From contig CACXDR010000171.1 in the NCBI GenBank assembly GCA_902766415.1, positions 1 through 11,187 on the forward strand: DNA of 11,187 nt. The letters run 5' to 3'. Every line of letters begins with the position of its first letter. Position 1 is the stretch's first letter. The notes below the pieces were generated by a model, which ran no database searches, was not told where the DNA came from, and was given only the letters and a program-made list of their open reading frames with translations. Made by a program: the position numbers and the translations under genes. Positions 1 through 4,046 of this stretch are shown piece by piece. The DNA is from an uncultured Lachnospiraceae bacterium (GTDB lineage Bacteria > Bacillota_A > Clostridia > Lachnospirales > Lachnospiraceae).

Positions 1-378
1 CTCACCTTTAACGGGGACCTGTTTACCGCGGAGGACATCCTTTCCGCCGGGCGTGATTTTCCGGCGCTGGACAGCGTCATGCTCGGGAGAGGGCTTCTCG
101 CGGACCCCTTCCTTGCCGGCGATTACGCGGCCCTGTGCGGGGGAGAGGCCGTAAAAGCGGACGATGCCGGCCGGAGAAAGCAGATCGGCAGCTTCCACGA
201 CCTCCTGATCCGGGGGTACCTTGAAAGCTACGGCGACGAGCACGGCGTGCTCTGCCGCATGAAGGAGCTCTGGAGCTACCTCGGGGAGAGCTTCCCCGGG
301 GAGGAGCGGACGCTCCGGGCCATGAAGAAGGCGAAGAAGCTCGGGGAGTTCCTGGACGCGGCAGCGGGGCTTTTCTGA
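1..378 (+). CDS. tRNA-dihydrouridine synthase, C-terminal part (5' end outside window)
   Basis: The reading frame is open from base 1 and ends in TGA at 376-378, so about 125 C-terminal residues are visible. The family uses FMN and NADPH to reduce uridine to dihydrouridine in tRNA D-loops or variable loops. What is seen: an N-G-D stretch at residues 4-6 followed by 'DSVMLGRGLLADP' (about residues 24-36), which matches the end of the TIM barrel where Dus proteins bind the FMN phosphate (usual pattern N-G-D/N-I ... D-x-V/M-M-I-G-R-G). After it comes the helical C-terminal domain that contacts tRNA, with 'LIRGYLESYG' and 'LWSYLGESFPGEERTLRAMKKAKKLGEF', typical of the Clostridial Dus branch. The catalytic Cys lies upstream of the window. 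It is not possible to say which Dus class (A, B, C) this is. No terminator is obvious directly after the stop. Confidence 0.88.
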   Translation, partial: LTFNGDLFTAEDILSAGRDFPALDSVMLGRGLLADPFLAGDYAALCGGEAVKADDAGRRKQIGSFHDLLIRGYLESYGDEHGVLCRMKELWSYLGESFPGEERTLRAMKKAKKLGEFLDAAAGLF

Positions 379-395
379 CCGCGGGAGAGAAGCTG

Positions 396-424
396 TGGAA
401 TTCAAACGCGTCCTGTGCTAAAAT
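396..424 (+). promoter_or_regulatory. Extended -10 promoter for the AEC permease gene
   Basis: TAAAAT at 419-424 is preceded by TG at 416-417 with one base between, forming an extended -10 element. The -35 region 17 bp upstream (396-401, TGGAAT) is poor, which fits dependence on the extended -10. The predicted start point is near 431, giving a leader of about 157 nt before the TTG start codon. The same TGnTAnAAT/TGnTATACT form recurs ahead of metF, upp and the cda operon. Confidence 0.55.
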
Positions 425-429
425 CCTTC

Positions 430-587
430 ATAAAGGAACACCGGTTCCGGGAGGAGGACTGTCTTCGGGCGGTCCAGCCAGCATCTGCCTCACACATATA
501 CCTTGCACAGATATGCTTGGCTGCCGGGGTTTCTTTTTATGAGAAAAATCTGCTCCCTTTAAGGAAAGGGCTGAAAGGAGTACTGTT
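430..587 (+). promoter_or_regulatory. Structured 5' leader of the AEC permease gene with attenuator-like and RBS-hiding hairpins
   Basis: Three elements are visible. First, a 6-bp stem 456-461/470-475 (GGACTG with CGGTCC). Second, a bulged long stem: AGCCA 476-480 with TGGCT 518-522, GCAT 481-484 with ATGC 513-516, CTG 485-487 with CAG 508-510, followed after a 7-base gap by TTTCTTTTT (530-538), resembling an intrinsic terminator or attenuator. Third, CCCTTT 555-560 can pair perfectly with AAAGGG 565-570, or the overlapping CTCCCTTT 553-560 can pair (one bulged C) with AAAGGAG 574-580, which is the Shine-Dalgarno sequence. These two pairings exclude each other. I do not recognise a known riboswitch or T-box; the T-box consensus is absent. 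The middle hairpin may also simply end transcription from the upstream dus gene. Function is inferred from base pairing only. Confidence 0.4.
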
Positions 588-1529
588 TTGGAAGTCTTTT
601 CTATTGCGCTGAACGCCGTCCTCCCCTTCGTCATGTACATGGCGTTCGGGTACGGGATCCGCTCCGCGGGCGTCGCTGACATGGCTTTTTTAAGAAAGCT
701 GAATTCAGTCATGTTCACCGCGTTCTTCCCGCTCATGATGTTCAACAACATCTATAACATGGACGTAAACGAGGGACTGAGCCTGCGTTTCGTTGCGTTC
801 GCGTATATCTCGGTGCTTTCCGTGATCCTGCTCCTTGTTCTCCTGGTACCGCGCTTCATCAGGGACCGGAGGCAGATCCCGGTCGTGATCCAGGGCGTGT
901 ACCGGAGCAACATCCTCCTGTTCGCGATCCCGCTGACCGCGAACCTCCTGGGTGAGGGCGCCGTTTCCCTCGCGACCGCGCTGGTCGTGCTCGTAGTCCC
1001 GACCTACAATGTGGTCGCGGTGATCCTCCTGGAGGCGTATGCCGGGACCGGGAAAAGCGCTCCTTCGAAGCTGGTGCTTACCATCTTAAGGAACCCGCTC
1101 ATCCTGGGCGCGATCGCCGCGGGGATCTTCCGGGGCCTGAACATCGTCCTCCCTGACGTTGTCATGAAGGTGGTCAGACAGTACTCCGACATGGCAACGC
1201 CGCTCGCCCTGTTCATCCTCGGCGGTACGCTCCAGTTCAGCTCCATGAAGAAGAACGCGAAGGTGATCACGGCAGTCGCCGCCCTCAGGCTGTTCATCGT
1301 GCCCGCGGTCATGCTGGCGATAGCGACGGCGCTCGGGTTTTCCAGGGTGGAGCGCTTCGTCGTGTTCACGCTGTTCGCGACGCCCATGGCGGCGGCCGCG
1401 TTCCCGATGGCGCAGGCCATGGGGGCGGACGCGGATCTTGCCGGGGAGCTGATCGCCGTCACCACGACGGGTTCCGTCGTCACCATGTTCCTGTGGATCC
1501 TCTTCATGCAGTCCTTCGGCCTCCTGTGA
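588..1529 (+). CDS. AEC-family transporter (auxin efflux carrier / malate permease type)
   Basis: A 313-residue, very hydrophobic protein with about ten predicted membrane segments in two halves of five, separated by a polar stretch near residues 152-162. This is the size and layout of the AEC (PF03547) secondary carriers. Visible family-like features: an N-terminal 'FVMYMAFGYGIRSAGV' segment (14-29), 'NPLILGAIAAGIF' opening the second half (169-181), 'TPLALFILGGTL' (204-215) and 'FATPMAAAAFPMAQAMGAD' (263-281). Family members export or import organic anions such as malate or plant auxin; the substrate here cannot be read from sequence. The start is a TTG at 588 because GAAAGGAG (573-580) lies 7 bases ahead of it and the protein then begins directly at the first membrane segment. 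It appears to be a single-gene unit with its own promoter and leader, and the next gene has its own promoter. Confidence 0.85.
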   Translation: MEVFSIALNAVLPFVMYMAFGYGIRSAGVADMAFLRKLNSVMFTAFFPLMMFNNIYNMDVNEGLSLRFVAFAYISVLSVILLLVLLVPRFIRDRRQIPVVIQGVYRSNILLFAIPLTANLLGEGAVSLATALVVLVVPTYNVVAVILLEAYAGTGKSAPSKLVLTILRNPLILGAIAAGIFRGLNIVLPDVVMKVVRQYSDMATPLALFILGGTLQFSSMKKNAKVITAVAALRLFIVPAVMLAIATALGFSRVERFVVFTLFATPMAAAAFPMAQAMGADADLAGELIAVTTTGSVVTMFLWILFMQSFGLL

Positions 1530-1586
1530 AAAGGGCGCCGGAGCGCGCGGAACCCGCAGGTTTTGCAAAAAACAGGAGTCCCTCCC

Positions 1587-1615
1587 TTGTTTCGGGGAAT
1601 AATTGCGTTTATAAT
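1587..1615 (+). promoter_or_regulatory. Strong sigma-A-type promoter for the OPRT-like gene
   Basis: TTGTTT at 1587-1592, a 17-bp spacer and a perfect TATAAT at 1610-1615. The predicted start point is near 1622, about 45 nt before the ATG at 1667. This is the closest match to consensus among the promoters in the window. It sits in an AT-rich island between two GC-rich genes. Confidence 0.75.
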
Positions 1616-1635
1616 TACTTTATAGTGATTATCAC
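1611..1635. promoter_or_regulatory. Palindromic operator candidate over the -10 and start point of the OPRT-like gene
   Basis: Two overlapping inverted repeats are visible. ATAATTACT (1611-1619) and AGTGATTAT (1624-1632) are complementary at 8 of 9 positions around a TTAT centre. GTGAT-T-ATCAC (1625-1635) is a perfect odd palindrome. Both cover the region from the -10 element past the predicted transcription start, where a repressor would block initiation. The sequence has the AT-rich look of Fur/PerR-type boxes (ATAAT...ATTAT) but does not match a 7-1-7 Fur box well. The cognate regulator is unknown. An RNA hairpin is possible for the second repeat only. Confidence 0.35.
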
Positions 1636-1666
1636 GATTATTCTTAGGAAAGGAAGGGACTTTTTT

Positions 1667-2308
1667 ATGGAAAAAGTGCAGTATGATAAGATCGGCACGA
1701 TGGGGACTGACGCAAAGCTCAAGATCCGCCAGGGCCACTACGCTTCAAACCATGCGCATCTCAACTACTACATTGACGTGACGACGCTGAAGACCCGTGC
1801 GAGCGAGGCGCGGGAGATCGCAAGGGCTCTGACGCAGAACTACCTTTACGGTATGGTCGTCGACACGATTGTCTGCATGGAAGGGACCGAGGTGATCGGC
1901 GCGTTCCTGTCGGATGAGCTGACGAAGTCCGGTTTCCTTTCCACGAACGCGCATAAGACCATCTATGTCGTGCGTCCCGAGTTCAACATGAACTCGCAGC
2001 TGATCTTCCGCGACAACCTGATCCCGGAGATCGCGGGCAAGAACGTCATGATCCTCATGGCCATGGTCACGACAGGCAAGACGGTCAACAAGGCGCTGGA
2101 GTGCGTGCAGTACTATCAGGGCAAGCTCGCAGGGATCTCCGCGATCTTCAGCTCCATGGAAGAGGTGAACGGCGTCCCGATCCAGGCTGTCTTCGGAAAG
2201 AAGGACCTGCCGGATTACGGGTACTATGACTACCGCGACTGCCCGCTCTGCAAGGCGGGAAAGAAGCTGGACGCCCTTGTCAACGCGTACGGCTACGCGT
2301 CGCTGTAA
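1667..2308 (+). CDS. Orotate phosphoribosyltransferase-like protein with degenerate PRPP-binding loop
   Basis: A 213-residue protein of the type I phosphoribosyltransferase fold. The ATG at 1667 is chosen because AGGAAAGGAAGG (1646-1657) lies 9 bases upstream and the promoter lies just before it; a longer in-frame extension would cross the promoter. The region 126-140 aligns with the PRPP loop: it reads 'NVMILMAMVTTGKTV', so the T-T-G-K-T part is kept (135-139) but the two acidic residues that normally precede it (hydrophobic-D-D/E-V-x-T-T-G) are M131-A132. 'DTIVCMEGTEVIGAFLSDEL' (66-85) resembles the central strand-helix of OPRTs. A CPLC motif (192-195) near the C-terminus, in 'DYRDCPLCKAG', could bind a metal or form a disulfide. 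I believe Clostridial genomes carry similar proteins labelled OPRT; real OPRT activity (orotate + PRPP to OMP) is doubtful with this loop. It is not next to pyr genes. A regulator or ligand-binding role is an alternative. Confidence 0.72.
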   Translation: MEKVQYDKIGTMGTDAKLKIRQGHYASNHAHLNYYIDVTTLKTRASEAREIARALTQNYLYGMVVDTIVCMEGTEVIGAFLSDELTKSGFLSTNAHKTIYVVRPEFNMNSQLIFRDNLIPEIAGKNVMILMAMVTTGKTVNKALECVQYYQGKLAGISAIFSSMEEVNGVPIQAVFGKKDLPDYGYYDYRDCPLCKAGKKLDALVNAYGYASL

Positions 2309-2356
2309 CAGCCGTGCCAGGGAAGGCCGGGCGGCATGAAACACTCAGGGTAAGGC

Positions 2357-2375
2357 GCCGGGAGGGCATCCCGGC
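2357..2375 (+). terminator. Perfect 7-bp hairpin downstream of the OPRT-like gene
   Basis: GCCGGGA (2357-2363) pairs perfectly with TCCCGGC (2369-2375) around a 5-base loop. There is no T-run behind it (ATAAGGAAAAG follows), so on its own it would be a pause or RNA 3'-end stabilising structure; together with the larger hairpin that follows it probably marks the end of the transcript. Confidence 0.35.
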
Positions 2376-2393
2376 ATAAGGAAAAGAAAGCAG

Positions 2394-2435
2394 AGGGCTG
2401 CTGTGAGGACCTTACGGTCCCCGCGGCAGCCCTTT
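2394..2435 (+). terminator. Long hairpin terminator between the OPRT-like gene and metF
   Basis: AGGGCTGC (2394-2401) pairs with GCAGCCCT (2426-2433); the stem continues with two G-U pairs and then GGACC (2407-2411) with GGTCC (2416-2420) around the loop TTAC. The total is about 17 pairs with one mismatch. The T-run on this strand is short (TTT 2433-2435, then CC), while on the other strand the stem is followed by a T-rich stretch (complement of AAGGAAAAGAAAG, 2379-2391). The metF promoter begins 5 bases downstream, so the hairpin insulates the two units. Confidence 0.6.
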
Positions 2436-2439
2436 CCGG

Positions 2440-2467
2440 TTGAATAATCAGTCCTTTGTGATAAAAT
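2440..2467 (+). promoter_or_regulatory. Promoter of the metF operon
   Basis: TTGAAT at 2440-2445, a 16-bp spacer and TAAAAT at 2462-2467, with TG at 2459-2460 giving an extended -10. The predicted start is near 2474, so the leader before the GTG start is only about 50 nt. That leaves no room for a SAM (S-box) or cobalamin riboswitch, which often control metF/metH genes in Clostridia. Confidence 0.7.
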
Positions 2468-2470
2468 GCA

Positions 2471-2484
2471 GTAAAGCGCTTTAA
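2471..2484. promoter_or_regulatory. LacI/CcpA-type palindrome at the metF start point
   Basis: TAAAGCGCTTTA (2472-2483) is a perfect 12-bp palindrome with the central CG typical of LacI/GalR-family operators. The 14-mer 2471-2484 agrees with an idealised CcpA cre palindrome (TGAAAGCGCTTTCA) at 11 of 14 positions, including the whole AAAGCGCTTT core. It lies directly over the predicted transcription start, a position that would repress the methionine operon. Binding is inferred; other LacI-family proteins could use it. Confidence 0.45.
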
Positions 2485-2496
2485 CGCGAAAAAGAT

Positions 2497-2518
2497 GCCG
2501 CCCGGCGGCGATTGGAGG
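2497..2518 (+). promoter_or_regulatory. Hairpin next to the metF ribosome binding site
   Basis: GCCGC (2497-2501) pairs with GCGGC (2505-2509) around CCG, ending 4 bases before GGAGG (2514-2518), the Shine-Dalgarno sequence located 5 bases ahead of the GTG start at 2524. An alternative pairing of ATGCC (2495-2499) with GGCAT (2517-2521) would cover the last bases of the ribosome binding site. The small hairpin could help keep the site open. The placement of GGAGG also decides for GTG 2524 over the in-frame TTG at 2512, which lies before the Shine-Dalgarno. Confidence 0.35.
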
Positions 2519-2523
2519 CATTT

Positions 2524-3390
2524 GTGAAGATTTCCGATATTCTGAAGCAGGACAAAGTGACACTATCCTTTGAGGTATTCCCCCCGAAGACCTCGGACCG
2601 GTACGAGAGCGTTTCCGGGGCCGCAAAGCGGATCGCGGCGCTGCATCCGGATTTCATGAGCGTGACGTACGGCGCCGGGGGCGGGACCGGCGCGTTCACC
2701 GCGAACATCGCGGCGGAGATCCAGGACGAATACGGCGTCACGACGCTCGCCCACCTGACCTGCGTCTCCTCCTCCAGGGAGCATGTGTCCCGCATGGTGA
2801 ATGTATATAAGGAAAAGGGCATCGAGAACATCCTGACCCTCCGCGGAGATATCCCGAAGGACGGCAGGGTATCGGAGGACTACCGGTACGCGTCGGAGCT
2901 CATCGCCGACGTGAAGAAGTACGGCGACTTCTGCCTTGGCGGCGCCTGCTACCCGGAGGGCCACGTCGAGTGCGCCCACAAGCGGGACGATATCTTCCAC
3001 CTGAAGGAAAAGGTCGACGCGGGCCTTGATTTCCTGACGACCCAGATGTTCTTTGACAACAACATCTTCTATAACTTCCTCTACAGGATCCGCGAGAAGG
3101 GCATTATGGTCCCGGTGATCGCGGGGATCATGCCGATCACGAACGCGAAGCAGCTCGAGCGGAGCGTCGCGATGTCCGGGACGGACGTCCCGCAGAGGTT
3201 CCGCGCGATCGTCGATTTCTTCGGGGAGCACCCGGACGCGATGAAGCAGGCCGGCATCATCTACGCGACGGAGCAGATCGTGGACCTTGTCGCGAACGGC
3301 ATCCGGCACGTCCACGTGTACACGATGAACAAGCCGGAGGTCGCGGCCGCGATCATGGGCAACCTTTCGGAGATCCTGAAGCAGTCATGA
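2524..3390 (+). CDS. metF: Methylenetetrahydrofolate reductase (5,10-CH2-THF to 5-CH3-THF)
   Basis: A 288-residue FAD-dependent TIM-barrel enzyme that reduces 5,10-methylene-THF to 5-methyl-THF, the methyl donor for the MetH encoded two genes later. The N-terminus carries 'SFEVFPPKT' (15-23), whose E17 corresponds to the catalytic acid of the family (E. coli Glu28). 'NILTLRGD' (102-109) contains D109, equivalent to the flavin-tuning Asp (E. coli Asp120). 'CYPEGH' (142-147) and 'TTQMFFDNNIFYNF' are further family signatures for flavin and folate contacts. Length fits the short bacterial MetF type without the eukaryotic regulatory domain. The start is GTG at 2524, 5 bases after GGAGG. Its TGA overlaps the next ATG (ATGA 3387-3390), so translation is coupled. 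Confidence 0.95.
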   Translation: MKISDILKQDKVTLSFEVFPPKTSDRYESVSGAAKRIAALHPDFMSVTYGAGGGTGAFTANIAAEIQDEYGVTTLAHLTCVSSSREHVSRMVNVYKEKGIENILTLRGDIPKDGRVSEDYRYASELIADVKKYGDFCLGGACYPEGHVECAHKRDDIFHLKEKVDAGLDFLTTQMFFDNNIFYNFLYRIREKGIMVPVIAGIMPITNAKQLERSVAMSGTDVPQRFRAIVDFFGEHPDAMKQAGIIYATEQIVDLVANGIRHVHVYTMNKPEVAAAIMGNLSEILKQS

Positions 3391-4046
3391 CCGGCGTGGA
3401 CAGGCGGGAGGTGTACCGTTACCTGGGGTACCGGCATAAGGAGCCTGACCCGGGCGTCCGGGAGGCGGTGGAGGAGTGCATCGCGGAGCTCTCGGAAAGC
3501 GCCGAGCCGAAGCGGTATTACCGGGTGTTCCCGCTTTCGTTTGCCGGGGAGCATGACTTAAGGATCGGTGACATGGAGATACGGAGCCGGGACCTTGCGA
3601 AGAACCTTGCCGGCTGCAGCGAGGCGTGCCTCATGGCGGCGACGCTTGGCCTGGGCCCGGACCGTCTTTACGCGCGGGCGTCCGCTCTCGGGAAAATGAG
3701 CCGCGCGGTGATCCTGCAGGCGGCGGCCGCGGCCATGATCGAGAGCTGGTGCGACAGCGTGAACGACGAGGTGCGGGCCGGAGCCTCCGCGCGCGGTCTT
3801 TACACGAGGCCCAGGTTCTCGCCGGGCTACGGGGATTTCGGCCTTGCTTACCAGGAGGAGCTCTTCCGGGTCCTCGAGATCCCGAAGCGGATCGGCGTCA
3901 CGCTGACCGCGGGCCTCCTCATGATGCCGACAAAATCGGTGACTGCCGTGATCGGCCTTTCGGGGACGGACGGCGGGTATTGCGCCGGCGGGTGCGCGTC
4001 CTGCGGCAGGACGGACTGTGCGTTCCGGAGACAGGAGTCAGTATGA
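3387..4046 (+). CDS. Free-standing methionine synthase activation protein (MetH reactivation domain)
   Basis: A 219-residue protein between metF and metH, overlapping both by ATGA. It resembles the C-terminal activation domain of long MetH proteins (PF02965), which binds SAM and positions cob(II)alamin for reductive methylation after accidental oxidation. The key stretch is 'RPRFSPGYGDFGL' (141-153), matching the R-x-x-P-G-Y SAM-binding motif, followed by 'LMMPTKSVTAVIG' (178-190), matching the M-x-P-x-x-S/A-V-x-G pattern near the end of that domain. The neighbouring MetH has no such domain, so the two chains likely act together; Thermotoga and several Firmicutes have this split arrangement. 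The C-terminus has a Cys cluster C199, C203, C206, C211 (C-x3-C-x2-C-x4-C), not part of the E. coli domain, possibly binding metal. No strong ribosome binding site is visible, so translation is probably coupled to metF. Confidence 0.85.
   Translation: MTGVDRREVYRYLGYRHKEPDPGVREAVEECIAELSESAEPKRYYRVFPLSFAGEHDLRIGDMEIRSRDLAKNLAGCSEACLMAATLGLGPDRLYARASALGKMSRAVILQAAAAAMIESWCDSVNDEVRAGASARGLYTRPRFSPGYGDFGLAYQEELFRVLEIPKRIGVTLTAGLLMMPTKSVTAVIGLSGTDGGYCAGGCASCGRTDCAFRRQESV

Noticed and set aside
471..530. T-box riboswitch in the permease leader, prompted by the GGGCGGTCC sequence
   Set aside because: The conserved T-box sequence and specifier stem-loop are not present, and the leader is too short for the canonical form.
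415..612. Small open frame of 65 residues in the leader of the permease gene
   Set aside because: Its GTG start overlaps the -10 element, there is no ribosome binding site, and it runs into the permease gene out of frame.
1530..1600. Possible terminator after the AEC permease gene (AAACAGGAG...CTCCCTTGTTT, about 1570-1592)
   Set aside because: Pairing needs a two-base bulge, no T-run follows, and it overlaps the -35 of the next promoter. No convincing terminator was found here.
2563..3315. Minus-strand open frame of 250 residues opposite metF
   Set aside because: Same antisense composition bias and no domain; metF is clearly the coding strand.
3626..4042. Open frame extending the MetH reading frame 417 bases upstream of its ATG
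   Set aside because: It lies entirely inside the activation-protein gene in another frame, has no MetH-like sequence, and the ATG at 4043 has a ribosome binding site.
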